NCBI GenBank assembly: GCA_037447655.1
Contig: JBBHKE010001196.1
Span: forward strand, 62,001-126,000
DNA: 64,000 nucleotides
Reading direction: 5' to 3'
DNA from: Zygnema cylindricum
Taxonomy: Eukaryota > Streptophyta > Zygnematophyceae > Zygnematales > Zygnemataceae
The notes below the pieces were generated by a model. That model was not told the DNA's origin. It did not search any database and saw nothing but the letters and a program-made list of their open reading frames with translations. Position 1 is the stretch's first letter. Every line of letters begins with the position of its first letter. The position numbers were made by a program, and so were the translations under genes. This document shows positions 1-11,343 of this stretch, in pieces.

Positions 1-128
1 CAAGTCTCTCATGATGAAAATGACCAATCCTCTTATGCCACAAAACATTATCCGGAAGGACTGTAGAGTATGCAAAGTCAATTTCATTAGCCAAGTCCAT
101 CTGGTACAACGAGTTTGGGCCTCTAGTT
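1..128 (-). pseudogene. copia-G pol fragment (GAG-pre-integrase region)
   Basis: Reading the minus strand gives an open stretch containing a WHKRIGHFHHERL-type GAG-pre-integrase motif, the segment between protease and integrase in Ty1/copia polyproteins. It continues the gag/protease fragment at 6550-7230: the copia-A insertion and its CTTAC duplication separate the two, and the reading frame runs on across the joined site. It runs off the left edge of the window, so integrase and reverse transcriptase would lie to the left. It is a broken part of an old element and not a functional gene. Confidence 0.8.
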
Positions 129-133
129 CTTAC

Positions 134-1163
134 GGTAGAAATAAAAGGTTATTTTAGTATTTTCTAGGTTTTGCAAAATGTAGAAAAGAAGCCGAGGCAG
201 TCTACCTCTAACTTCTCTCTTCAGCTCCCACACTTGTCGTAGTCACTGAAGGTTGAAGAGGGAGCTAGAGCCATGGCTGCTTATGCTGATTAGAGATAGA
301 GTTACATGTTGTAGATTTTGGTAGATTTACCAAAATGTAAATTGACGGACCTAGGGTTTGAACCTGGTACCTACCATTTGTTAACTTAGCCTGTAGCCTT
401 AGCCATTTAGTCTGCCATCATGCTTGAAGATATATAGTTTGATAGGTATTTAAATGTTAACACGTAGTCTTTTTCATTTAACGGATCTTTAAACATAGAC
501 ACTGTTTGTAAAGTACGGCGTACGAAACATCCGAAACGAATACTGCGCATTTTGTTTAGAAAGCGAAACAAATACTGCGGAAGTATTTATGACGGTCACG
601 ATTCTAATCCGGCTTAATCCGACGGCCACGAAGCATGCCGAGATCGTGGAATAGGTTTTCGGCGGTTTGCGGTTGACGTCACGTCAATTGCCACGTGGCA
701 AAATCACATTGGATTGCGACATCTCCTGGGATTCTTAGAACGAATCCAAAAATGGCATGTGTCGACTTGTTGGCCATGTCGTACAATATCCGTACATAAA
801 GTACATCGACACTTGTACCTTATGTACGATACACTATTATGATTGGTGCCGTACTTCAGTAGATAGAGTTTAGAGAGAGATAGGACTTAGAAAAATTTGA
901 TAGATTGGACCCTCTCTCCCAGAGAGCTTCTGTACAAAAGGTCAACTTTGACCCTTCATAACTTACTGCTCAGGGGAGCAAATTCAGATATTCTTTTTGC
1001 TATAGACTCAAGGGAGTCTTACCTTTACAAGGGTGAAGGTTGTCAGACTTTTTTTCTGCCAGGGTGGCAGTTATTCTTGCTGAAACACAAAGGGGTCAGG
1101 GTTATCGTAGAGGCTTCGTGTGAGCTGCCTACTCTAAGGACCTATGGAGGTCTCAGAGTTAGA
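134..1163 (+). repeat. copia-A 5' LTR
   Basis: Matches 5516-6544. It holds an antisense tRNA-like module (about 345-415), a TTTGTTT/AAACAAA inverted motif (about 545-570), an ACGT-core cluster (673-700) and two U5 hairpins: AGACTC/GAGTCT with loop AAGG at 1004-1019, and an 8-bp stem with the same loop at 1021-1040. The gag start codon at 1144 lies inside the LTR. Confidence 0.93.
673..700 (+). promoter_or_regulatory. ACGT-core (bZIP-type) site cluster in copia-A U3
   Basis: A TGACGTCA palindrome overlaps a second ACGTCA and is followed at once by CCACGTGG, a G-box palindrome. Such ACGT-core sites are bound by plant bZIP factors and are common in stress-responsive promoters. The 3' LTR has the same cluster, and other subfamilies have related ACGTGG motifs at the equivalent place (e.g. 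36013-36041). The regulatory role is inferred. Confidence 0.5.
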
Positions 1164-4100
1164 GGTTATGGGCCTACCATCTAGGGTGGCCATATTCAAT
1201 AGAGCTGGCTTCATATACTGGGAAAGTATGATGACAGGAGCTCTATGTGAGAAACGGTTTTGGGGAATAGTGAGTGGACGGGTGAGGCGTCCATCCAGTC
1301 TTGGGATACCTCCAGGGTTTACAGGAGGAAAATTCACTAGAGATGCAGATTCATCTTCAACGGAGGAGACAAAGGAAGGAGAGGTGGTGGACAAAGGCAA
1401 GGAGAAGGAGACGGTCACACCAATAGCAGCCGGTTCGGCATTCATGTCACCTATTCTAAGGAACGAGGAGAATGATATCGATACGTGGGACTACAACAAT
1501 ATGGCGGCTAAGCACTTCATCCTCCGCCATCTTACTCAAGGGCTTGCATCTCCCCATTTGCACGTAGAGAGGGCATCCGATCTTTGGATGGCTCTCATAG
1601 AGATGTATCGAAGTGGTACGATTCAGCAACAACAGTTGGCTGATCAGAAAATTAAGGAGTATGTATACAAAGGGGTGAAGATGTTGGATTTTTGCAATGA
1701 GCTTGCTACACTTTTCATGGAACTAGAAAGTGCTGGAAAAGTATTTAGTGAAAAGGAAAAGGTTAACTGTTTACTGATGAAGTTACTCGAGGAGTTCGAG
1801 AATATAGTCAACCGTGTGCAAGACTTGGCGGACTCAAGGTGGATTTGGAATTCAGTGGTAGGGATGATTCTCGTTCGCGAGAATACAATTGAGATCCGAA
1901 GGGGAGGAAAGAGTGGGCAAGCTTTAGCAGGGGGGACCGATTGGCGAAACAATGATTCTAGAAAACAGGTTGGAAATTATCGAGGGGAGGGGCAGAAAAA
2001 TCAGACCGAGGAGTTCGGACCAAGGACTCCTAAGGGACTGTGCCATTTTTGTAAGAAACTCGGGCACTATATGGCTGAATGCACTAAGTTAATCGAGCTG
2101 CGGTTAAAGGAGGGGCAGACTGGGGGACCCGCGAGAGAAAAGAAAAAAGCCCTTGTGACGCAGGTACATGAGGCGGAATCCGAGGACGAGGACGATGAAC
2201 TCCTATTGGATGAGGAGTTGGAAACGAAAAACGAGGTCGAAATTCCACGAAAACAGAAATGTGCTTTCGGTGGATTGAAAGGTGAAGCACGCTGGATTGT
2301 AGATTCAGGAGCATCCATGCACATGTGTAAAGATAAACACCTGTTCACTAAGATACGAGAGATTCCCACCGTAGAGATAGAGTACGGGGATGGGAGGATA
2401 GTCACTACTACTCTTGTATGATCAGTAGATCTAAAAGTGTTAGTAGAAGGAAAGACATCTATAGTTACATTCTCCGATGTGTTGTTTATTCCGGAGCTGA
2501 AGAAAAACCTTATCTCTACGTCTGTTTTAGATGATAAGGGTTTTGATACTAGCACTAGGAAAGGAGTCTTTACTGCTAGCTTTGAGGAGGAATTTTATTT
2601 CACTGCTGAAAAAGGTAGCCAAGGGATGTTTAGGCAGATTTTAAGCAATGGGAAGAAGAAACTTTATTATGCTGGTGTTCATGATATAATGTTGTGGCAT
2701 AAGAGGCTTGGGCATGTGAATCTAGATAAGTTAAAAGAGATGAAAAATATGGGAGTAGTGGAAGGTATTCAGTTCGGTGAAAGTGAGAATCTAAGTGATT
2801 GTAGTGGATGTGCTCAAGGTAAAGCACACAGGTTGCCCTTCCCAAAAACTGCCACCTATAAGGGAGAAAATATTCTAGATTTAGTGCACACAGATATTTG
2901 GGGGCTGGCCAGAGTGCCATCACCCGGGGGGAAGAGATTTATGATGACTATCACCGATGATTGCTCTCGGTATTCCAGAGTGTATTTTTTGAAAAATAAG
3001 TCAGAGGCTCAGGAATGTTTTAAACAATATAAAGCATGGAGTGAAAAACTCCATGAAACCTCAAACAAGAGAGTAAGGAGTGACAATGGTGGAGAGTATA
3101 CCTCTAACCAGTTTGAGGATTTTTTGAGAGAAGATGGAGTGCAACACCAAAAGACAGTTCCTGAAAATCTTGAGCAAAATGGTGTAGCTGAAAGATTAAA
3201 TAGAACACTGAGTGATAATGCTAGTTGTATGCTGTTCGATAAGAAGATAGGAAAGAAGTTTTGGGCCGAAGCAATGAAATGTGTAAATTATCTAAAAAAT
3301 AGAGTTCTTACTTCAGCAGTAAAAGGCCAAACACCTTATGAGAGATGGACAGGCCGAAAACCAGATGTTTCACACTTAAAGGTTTTCGGTAGTCAAGTGT
3401 TCAGTTTAGACACAGATCGGTCAAACTGGAAGTTAGACCCAAAAGGAAAACCAGGATATCTACTAGGATATGATGAAGATGTAAAAGGATATAGAGTCTA
3501 TGATCTCAAAAGAGAGGATATTATTCTAGTGAAGCATCTAGTGGTTATGGATAAAGGAAAATCTATTCATCCCTTTAAGCATACAAGGACAGTCAAGATC
3601 AGATTTGAGTCAGAAAATTCTGATGACTTTGAGCTTCCTAACTATCCAGGATTTCAAGAAGATGATGATCTTGAAGGTACGGATCAGATCGAGAAGGACC
3701 CAAATGTGGAACCCCTTGTATTAACTCCAACCGAAGCGGAAGACGTGGTGGAAATCGACCCGGAATCAAGGGATAGGGGAGAAGTAGAAACTGTTCGGAA
3801 AAATCCAAGAGAACCATCTATTCCGGCAACCGAGTTTGAGGGAGGAAGAAGAAGCAGCAAAAGACTGCAAGAGAGAAAAGTTAACAATAAGATAACCAAA
3901 CTGTCTCACCCCGATGAACCTCAAACTTATAATGAGGCAATGACTTGTCTTGAAAGAAACCGGTGGAAAACAGCCATAAATGAGGAGATGGCCTCAATTA
4001 TGGCGGCCGTTACATGGGAATTGGTGGACTGTCCTCTTGACAGGAAGCCGATTGGGTGTAAGTGGGTATTTAAGCTGAAACTCAACCCGGATAACACCAT

Positions 4101-5502
4101 TGAGCGCTACAAGGCTCGGTCAGTGGCGAAGGGATTTACCCAGAAAGAGGGAATTGACTACGAGGAGACTTTTGCTCCGATTGTTAGGTTTCCTTCGGTT
4201 CGGATACTTCTCAGTATAGCGGCAGCAAAAGACATGAAAGTGCATCAGATGGACATCAAGACGGCCTTCCTACATGAAGAGTTGGAAGAGGAAATTTTTA
4301 TGCGACAGCCCGAAGGATTTGTGGAGCAAGGGGAGGAAAGCAAGGTATGCCGATTGATCAAATCTTTGTATGGGCTAAAACAGGCGCCCACGGAATGGAA
4401 TAAGAAGCTCGATGAGTTTCTTACAAGTTTGGGATATATTCGGATCAGCTCAAATCACTCTATATATTTGTTTGAAGATGAGGAAGGAATTATTTTTATT
4501 GCAATTTATGTCGATGATTTGCTTATTTTAAGTAAATCTATGGATAAAATAAATAAGTTGAAAAATGATTTAAAAGGAAGATTTGAGATGAAGGATATGG
4601 GAGAAGCAAGGTATATTTTGGGAATTCAGGTAGAAAGGGACAGAGACAGAAAAATAATAAGATTAACTCAAAAAGAGGCCATTGGAAACATGCTAGAAAA
4701 ATTCCAAATGGACAAGGCTAATAGTTGTACCACTCCTATGGATTTAAAGAAAGGAAGTGAGGGGAGTGAGGAAGAGGGAGTTATAATCTTAGATGATGAG
4801 GTAAGCCCGGAAGAGAAAAGATTTATGCATACCATCCCTTACAGAGAAGTAGTGGGCAGCCTAATATATTTTATGAATTGTACCCGTCCGGACATAGCCG
4901 CAGCTGTAGGAGTACTAAGTAGGAGTCTGAATGCTCCCACTAAGAAAGATTGGGAGGCACCTAAGAGAGTCCTTAGATATCTCATAGGAACTAGGGATCT
5001 ATGGTTGCATTTGGGTGGGAAAAATACTGACATCACCACTTGGAGTGATGCCAACTATGGGGATGCTCCTATGAGGAGATGCACATCTGGATATGTATTG
5101 TATGTGGGTGATGGGGCTTGCTGCTGGAGTAGCAAGCAGCAAAAGGTCATTACTCAGTCCACCATGGAGGCTGAGTACATGGCTTCTTGCTCTGCTGTAA
5201 AAGAATTAATGTGGGTCAAGTCTTTGCTTGGTGAGCTTGGTCAACTTAAGAGTGGTGTCCAAAAAGTGTTTTGTGATAATCAGGCTGCCATTGCCATTTC
5301 TGCCAATCCTAAACATCACTTTAAAGCCAAACACATGGACATTAGGCTTAGCTTTGTTAGGGAGAAAGTAGAAAACAAGATAATCAGTTTGGAGTAAAAA
5401 CCAGATAGTGAAATGGTAGCTGATATGATGACCAAACCTGTTCCTTCCCCTAAACTATTTTTTTGCCGGGAGAAGTGTGGTCTTAAAATAAAGAGTGACT
5501 AG
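1144..5502 (+). pseudogene. copia-A gag-pol polyprotein, two nonsense codons
   Basis: A single frame of about 1452 codons encodes gag, protease, integrase, reverse transcriptase and RNase H of a Ty1/copia element. Visible landmarks: CCHC knuckle CHFCKKLGHYMAEC near residue 300; protease DSGAS at about 387; pre-integrase WHKRLGH at about 517; integrase D584, D647 and E683 (a DD35E spacing); RT catalytic YVDD at about 1122-1125; RNase H from about 1300. Two stops break it: TGA at 2419-2421, where relatives have Gly, and TAA at 5395-5397, where relatives have Tyr. The true end is TAG at 5500. There is no frameshift. The start ATG lies within the 5' LTR; a second in-frame ATG lies in the PBS. Otherwise the length is as expected for an autonomous element. 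Confidence 0.93.
1164..1178 (+). other. PBS complementary to the initiator tRNA-Met anticodon arm
   Basis: GGTTATGGGCCTACC directly follows the LTR end. The consensus across subfamilies (GGTTATGGGCCCACC) is the complement of positions 26-40 of plant initiator tRNA-Met, i.e. the anticodon stem-loop and not the 3' acceptor end. This matches the half-tRNA priming known for Drosophila copia. The site also encodes gag residues around VMGLP, so it is coding. Confidence 0.75.
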
Positions 5503-5515
5503 AAAATAAGGGGAG
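5503..5515 (+). other. polypurine tract of copia-A
   Basis: AAAATAAGGGGAG sits between the gag-pol stop and the 3' LTR; the same tract occurs in copia-C, -E and -F. It is the expected plus-strand primer. Confidence 0.9.
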
Positions 5516-6544
5516 TATAGAAATAAAAGGTTATTTTAGTATTTTCTAGGTTTTGCAAAATGCAGAAAAGAAGCCGAGGCAGTCTGCCTCTAACTTCTCT
5601 CTTCAGCTCCCACACTTGTCGTAGTCACTGAAGGTTGAAGAGGGAGCTAGAGCAATGGCTGCTTATGCTGATTAGAGATAGAGTTACGGGTTGTAGATTT
5701 TGGTAGATTTACCAAAATGTAAATTGACTGACCTAGGGTTTGAACCTGGTACCTACCGCCCGTCAACTTAGCCTGTAGCCTTAGCCATTTAGTCTACCAT
5801 CATGCTTGAAGATATATAGTTTGATAGGTATTTAAATGTTAACACAAAGTCTATTTCATTTAACGGATCTTTAAACATAGACACAGTTTGTAAAGTACGG
5901 CGTACGAAACATCTGAAACGAATACTGCGCATTTTGTTTAGAAAGCGAAACAAATACTGCGGAAGTATTTATGACGGTCACGATTGTAATCCGGCTTAAT
6001 CGGACGGCCACGAAGCATGCCGAGATCGTGGAATAGGTTTCGGAGGTTTGCGGTTGACGTCACGTCAATTGCCACGTGGCAAAATCACATTGGATTGCGA
6101 CATCTCCTTAGATTCCAAGAACGAATCCAAAAATGGCATGTGTCGACTTGTTGGCCATGTCGTACAATATCCGTACATAAAGTACATCAGCACTTGTACC
6201 CTATGTACGATACCCTATTATGATTGGTGCCGTACTTCAGTAGATAGAGTTTAGAGAGAGATAGGACTTAGAAAAATTTGATAGATTGGACCCTCTCTCC
6301 AAGAGAGCTTCTGTACAAAAGGACAACTTTGACCCTTCATAACTTACTGCTCAGGGGAGCAAATTCAAAGATTCTTTTTGCTATAGACTCATGGGAGTCT
6401 TGCCTTTACAGGGGTGAAGGTGGTCAGGGTTTTTGTCTCCCAGGGTGGCAGTTATTCTTGCTTAAACACAAAGGGGTCAGGGTTATCCTAGAGGCTTTGT
6501 GTGAGCTGCCTACTCTGAGGTCCTATGGAGGTCTCAGAGTTACA
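5516..6544 (+). repeat. copia-A 3' LTR
   Basis: Matches the 5' LTR with scattered substitutions and ends in TTACA followed by the CTTAC duplication. It starts TATAGAAAT where the related solo LTR at 11344 starts TGTAGAAAT, so the terminal dinucleotide has mutated. Confidence 0.93.
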
Positions 6545-6549
6545 CTTAC

Positions 6550-7230
6550 AAAAGATACTCTCCCATCTTTGGTTACTCTTTTTTTCCCATTTTTTTGCAA
6601 GATTTTAAATCCTTTCATTTTAGCCACCGAAGTGGAAAACATTTTTCTTAAACTTTGGAATATAGAAAACATCATGCAAGGTCATTTTTACAACATGACC
6701 ATTGATGTCACAAGCTTCCACCACGCTTCTCTTTCCCGTAGTCTCCAGGCCGTTGTCATCTGCATAATAAATCCGATTAGTGGGAATTTCCGTGAGGCTT
6801 TTGAAGTAAGCCTGGTTGCCGGAAATGTGGGAAGAGCATCCGGAGTCCATAATCCACCTGTTTTCTTGAGGTCCCTCCATGAGATACTTTGCAAAAGCAA
6901 AGAACTCATCGTCATGCGATTGCGGAAATCTGACCACGTCGTCCTTTTCCTCCACCTGTTTGTCTTGTGGCATCTCATCGATTGCAAAGAACGCTGCATT
7001 TTTAACTAGCAGTTTTGATGCCACCACTTTGGATGGTGAATCTTCCGACCGAACCTTCCACCCTGCACGATAAATTCCAGTTTCACAGGCTTTAATAAAT
7101 GCCGTACACAACCGGAAGACATGACCTTGACCAAAGCAATAGACACACCTATCATATTGCCTATAATTCAGATTAGGGGTGAAATTCCTATTTTCAGAGA
7201 ATCCTACCGGCTTATATGTGTAAGCATTGT
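6550..7230 (-). pseudogene. copia-G gag C-terminus and protease fragment
   Basis: The minus strand encodes a CCHC knuckle (CVYCFGQGHVFRLC, about 7100-7060) and, about 100 residues on, the protease motif WIMDSGCSSH. A spacer leads towards integrase, with a frame change near 6625. The reading frame resumes at 1-128 across copia-A. To the right it runs into a tandem repeat at 7235. It is a partial, non-functional polyprotein of a copia family different from A/C/E. Confidence 0.85.
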
Positions 7231-7234
7231 TGTC

Positions 7235-7480
7235 ATGCCGCATGGTATCGGACGCATGCGCGCACAACATTGTGCATGCATACACGATATCGCGCACGCA
7301 CGCACAATATTGTGCTCGCGCGCGCGATATTTTGCATGCGTGCACAATACCGTGCACGCACGCGCGATATTGTGTCCACGCGCGCGATATCGTGCACGCG
7401 CATGCGATATTCGGCGTGTACGCATGATTTCATTCACGTGCGCACAATATCATTCGCGCATGCACGATATTTTGGCGGGG
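7235..7480 (+). repeat. GCGC/ATAT-rich tandem repeat
   Basis: About a dozen imperfect units of 16-18 bp alternate CGCGCG/CGCACG blocks with ATAT or AATATTG blocks. The composition is almost entirely alternating purine-pyrimidine. All six frames stay largely open here only because the repeat lacks stop triplets; the ORFs are not genes. Confidence 0.85.
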
Positions 7481-8490
7481 GTGTATGATTTGTGGTCGCA
7501 CGTGCGACCGCGATTTATTTATGTTTGACGTGTATGCGATTCGCGTACACGTCTAATAGAACAAATACTAATTTCGTGCGTGGTACCATGTTGTTTTGTG
7601 CGCAAGTACTCATTTTCGAGTATTTCGTGCGATACCATATATTTCGTGCGATATGGTTCGTTTCGTGCGGTATGTTTCGTTTCACGCGTATGCACGCAAT
7701 TTTGGGAGTATCGACGTGAAGTATTGTTTGGAGGCGTATCGCGATTTCCGGGCGTCGCATCGATGCATATATTTATTTAAGTCACGAAGCCATGTAGGTT
7801 CGCGCATACATGTAGTTAGGGAGGGTTTTTACCCTCGGACGGTGGATTATGCAGAACGTACGGCAGACATTGTTGGCCGCCTATTGGCCAACATTCTAAG
7901 TAGTTCGTTCATGTGAACTAGCCTATACTTAGGTTACGGTTTGCGTAGGCGTAGCGTAGCTAATAGTTAGTCTATTTTCAGACTTAGAATTTCTAGCTTT
8001 TGGACAAGAATTTTCTCTTCGCGGCTGAGCTTCTTTCTTGCTCTCTCTCTCACCGATTGCCCATTTTTCTCTCTTTTTCTTTGCTAGCTAGCTATAGAGG
8101 CTGGATAGTTTGAGAACATTTACCTTGTATTTCTGCCCACGCTCTTTAATCCACACGGCTCAAAGACAAGTACGAAAGGTTTCCCTCCAACTTGTGTCAT
8201 TTTTGGGAAGTGTTGGAGTGAAGTTCGTGTGGAGAGGCATCTATATCCGGCTATGTCTTCTACGGGCAGCGGAACGGTTGGGAGTATTTGTGTTTGTTTT
8301 GCTGGCATTTCGGTTGGGAGTGGGGAAGTGGATTTTGACCGAATTTTAGGGTTTTCCTTGTTTTTCGTTGGAATTATTTATTTGCTTTGCTGCCTCCTCG
8401 AGATAACTCTTGTAAAGGATACGATATAGACCCGAAAGCCTAGTGGCTATCTCGTGGCTGAGTATTATTATAGGGGTCACTTCACGTTAG
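7481..8490. other. unassigned insert within copia-G gag, possibly an LTR
   Basis: About 1 kb separates the two parts of copia-G gag. It contains tandem TTTCGTGCG-type motifs (about 7590-7690), a pyrimidine-rich stretch (8030-8090) and a segment near 8410-8480 that looks like the end of an LTR. I could not find matching ends or a target duplication, so the identity is open. The gag frame resumes to the right of about 8490. Confidence 0.4.
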
Positions 8491-8618
8491 GTGAGTATTC
8501 TTCCCTTTTATTCTTTTGGTCATCTTCACCATTATTCTTTTTCATGTTGTATATACATTTTTCCCGTCTCATTCATTTTCGTTTGTGTATATGTTTGGAG
8601 CATGACTTTGCAGGTTGG

Positions 8619-9505
8619 TGAAATTCTGTGGTCTCCATTGACCCACAGAATGAGCAACCTATGTAAAGCCTCTAGGATAATATTTGCCCCTTCCACTTCC
8701 CCACTGAATAAGCGCCGCCCAGGCACAAAATTATTCTAACCACCCTCACCCCTGTGAGGAAAAGACTCCCCTGAGTCAAACGCAAAAAGAATCACTGAAT
8801 TTGCTCCCCTGAGCAGTAAGTTATGGATGGTCAAAGATGGCCTTTATAGTTACAAGCTCTCTTAGAGAGAGGTACCTAAATATTACTAAGTCTTGGTCTG
8901 CCTACTCACGACTACCTACTACTAAACCCTAGTCCAATAGGAACACTATAAAGTACAAGAAGGTACAATGGGCGATGTACTTATTGTACGTCTATTGTAC
9001 GACAAGGTCTACAAGGTGACACTTGTCAAATCGGAAGCCATGGTTACTCCTCCCATCTTCTCCGATATCAAATAATGTGGCGCCACGTGGCACCGCGTGA
9101 CGGTATCTCCGTATGCCGCCAAAATCTCACTTCACGTGGCGGCTATAATGCCGGCCGTCCGATCAAAACATATTTTACACGGTTTAGATTCGCGTACATG
9201 CATGAATTTCTCCTTTTGGTTAGTCTGCTGTTGATTAGCTGTTGCGTTAATGTTTATATATCTTTGAAACCCGTCACGTGTATCGTTTCGATAATGCTTA
9301 GTGGTTAAGACGTACGACAACATAGAAATCCACAGACTAAGGTTCAAATCTAGACTCACGCAACATTTTAGTAAAATATCCTCTTGTTCAAAATCTGCCA
9401 CTTTCTAAATATTGCGGCAGCCATGGCATGCCTTCGATCCTTATTCTCTTTCTTTAAATTAAAACTAAAATAGAGAAGTGAACTATTAATTACATTTTTT
9501 CAACA
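8619..9505 (-). mobile_element. solo LTR of the copia-H family
   Basis: This is an 887-bp LTR in minus orientation, TGTTGA...TTTCA on its own strand, with the perfect 5-bp duplication GTTGG at 8614-8618 and 9506-9510. It resembles the copia-H 5' LTR at 61485-62150. There is no internal sequence, so it is a product of LTR-LTR recombination. It carries the clearest tRNA-like module of the window (about 9287-9364 on the plus strand). Confidence 0.93.
9287..9364 (+). other. tRNA-like (A-box/B-box) module antisense in the copia-H LTR
   Basis: ATGCTTAGTGGTTAAGACG (A-box-like, about 9294-9312) is followed about 45 nt later by GGTTCAAATCT (B-box-like, 9340-9350), which can close a short T-arm-like stem. 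The spacing is that of a tRNA and the wording resembles tRNA-Ser. The acceptor stem is not convincing, so this is a derived module and not a tRNA gene. Confidence 0.55.
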
Positions 9506-10189
9506 GTTGGGATGCATGTTTGCTCTTTCTAGTCTCTCATGCACGACATTGTAAGCTACTGCTGATTGTCCACCATTTAATACAATCTCAATGGCCTCTT
9601 CCTCTAAGATATAAGCTTGAGCTACAACTATATTCCATTTATTCTTCTCCGACCTTTTTAAATGTTTCGCTGCTCCTTTATATTCAGTAGGAAACCCTCT
9701 CATTAGAATCATAGCTTGATGATAGGGAGGAAAATTCCCAGCGGAACATGCATTTTCCGACAAAAGAAGTTTCAAGCCGTTACAATATGAGTTCATATCC
9801 CCCCCGGTATATTTTTAATCCCAAATCTTTCCAAGAGTTATAACCTCATTCTGCTCACTAGCTAGGTCATAAGATTCCCTCAAAGCCTCCCATATTTCAG
9901 ATGCTGTAGAGATATTGATATATGTCATGTTCAAATATTTTGACAAGAGTAATTTGAGAACATGCAAAGCATCCTCATTTTATTAAAAAAAATTGAGATC
10001 CATATTCAGAAGAACAACGGAAACAACATCGTATAATTTCACTTGCTTGAGGTAAGACTTAGTTAAATCCACCCAATACAAATATTTTTGCCCATTAAAC
10101 ACGGGGATCCGTGAGGGTGGTTCCGTGACCTATTTTTTTTAGACAACTAGTGCCCCGGAACAAGAAGAAGAAGCACTGGCAGTTGCCAT

Positions 10190-11338
10190 AATTATTAATA
10201 ACACAAATAGGAAACTCTCACTAAATCCCACAAAAAACTAATTTCACAATGAAGCCCCAAGCAAACAAGACATACCCTAGGTCTGCAAATTTGCCACAAT
10301 TTAGATTATAAACCAATGAAACCACATGCAAAATTTCACAAGGTCTGCCCAAAGATCACAATGATCTTGTAATTCAAAGACACCCAAAAAATTGCATCGC
10401 AATTTTTTCTATAAGGAATTCCGAACTCCAAAATATTGTAAGTCCTATATATACAAGTGAACCTGCAACTGATCTACAACGTTGATCGATCGCTACACAA
10501 AACCTTATCAAAACAAACGACCGCCGTCAAGTGTACACAAATATTTACAACAAACCTAAAACTAACAGCCGCTAAAATGAAATAGTACGTAGTCAAAGCT
10601 CACTCGCTGAAATGACGGCGCAAACAATATTTCTCTTCCAAAAATAAAAGCGGACTCCGTCCGCCGTCCGCGCATTCTTTCATCATTGAAGGTGAACCTC
10701 CACGTGTAAACCCGGTCCCCAAACGAAACTGTACTTTTCATCATCCGGAACACACAATCTTGACTTCTCCACGGATCGACACGTGTGCATAGAGTGTATT
10801 GAACCCGTGTACTCCCTTTGGACTTACATGTCACACTAAAAACCTCTCTACGACAAATTAGCTTGCACACAAAAATGACTATGTCCGGAATCTTTTTCTC
10901 ACACACGAATATAGAGAGGAGTAAATGTTTCCAAAACAACATTTGGTCTATACTTTAAACTGTTGTAGGTCATGGGCATTCTAACTTGGCTGTGATCCAC
11001 TCCCAGTAGGAGTCACACTTGCACCAGCTGGTATATTTGTCCTAGTTGTTGTAGGAGGAGCACTTGGACCAGTGGAGACTGAGGCATTATCACACATAAC
11101 AGCAGAAGCATACCCAAAGATGAATACCAATCAGACTAGATCTATATTTTAAGATATGTAACTTTAAATGGGAGAGGTCTCTCAACCTGACAAACATATA
11201 CCACAACTAAATCAAGAACAATAGAACAAAACACACCTTGAACTGCACTTAGTGCTCTCATTTTTTTAACTTTGTGTAGAATGTACTTTCTATATCGAGT
11301 TGATCATTCCTAATTGAACTAAATTCTCTAAAGATCTA
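10190..11338 (-). other. probable leader/LTR region upstream of copia-G gag
   Basis: No intact gene. A TATATATA motif lies at about 10446-10453, and a short serine/threonine/proline-rich open stretch on the minus strand at about 11110-10977 resembles a gag N-terminus. The position just upstream of the gag start suggests LTR/leader sequence, but I found no second copy or LTR ends. Confidence 0.35.
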
Positions 11339-11343
11339 AATAA

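Larger units (their letters stand above)
134..6544 (+). mobile_element. copia-A, full-length Ty1/copia LTR retrotransposon
   Basis: Two LTRs of about 1.03 kb (134-1163 and 5516-6544) flank one gag-pol frame. The PBS follows the 5' LTR and the polypurine tract precedes the 3' LTR. The 5-bp duplication CTTAC (129-133 and 6545-6549) is perfect, which fixes both ends. LTR ends are eroded: the expected TG start reads GG at the 5' LTR and TA at the 3' LTR, and CA reads GA at the end of the 5' LTR. By eye the LTRs differ by a few per cent. It is inserted in the minus-strand copia-G. It is the best-preserved element in the window, with only two nonsense codons in gag-pol. Confidence 0.95.
8491..10189 (-). 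pseudogene. copia-G gag, interrupted by a solo LTR
   Basis: The minus-strand gag begins with ATG at 10189, followed by a PPSRIPVFNGQKYLYW motif that resembles the N-terminus of gag in copia-A/C/E. It continues to about 9506 with a typical helical gag core (SENACSAGNFPPYHQAMIL, LMRGFPTEYK). After the solo LTR at 8619-9505 the frame goes on to about 8491. There are several stop codons and at least one frameshift. It is the 5' part of the same old element as 6550-7230 and 1-128. Confidence 0.75.

Noticed and set aside
897-1184. ORF within copia-A 5' LTR (and its twin 6278-7009)
   Set aside because: It lies across U5 hairpins and the LTR end; the twin in the 3' LTR reads into unrelated flank. 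Not a gene.
3684-3899. Minus-strand ORFs opposite copia gag-pol frames (also 2067-2555, 44534-45037, 38828-39187)
   Set aside because: Mirror frames of gag-pol coding sequence; no independent evidence.
7204-7528. Several overlapping ORFs in the GCGC/ATAT repeat
   Set aside because: They arise in both strands and many frames from a stop-free tandem repeat.
9287-9364. True tRNA gene in the H-family LTR
   Set aside because: A- and B-box-like words are present but the acceptor stem does not pair and there is no clean anticodon arm; kept only as a tRNA-like module.
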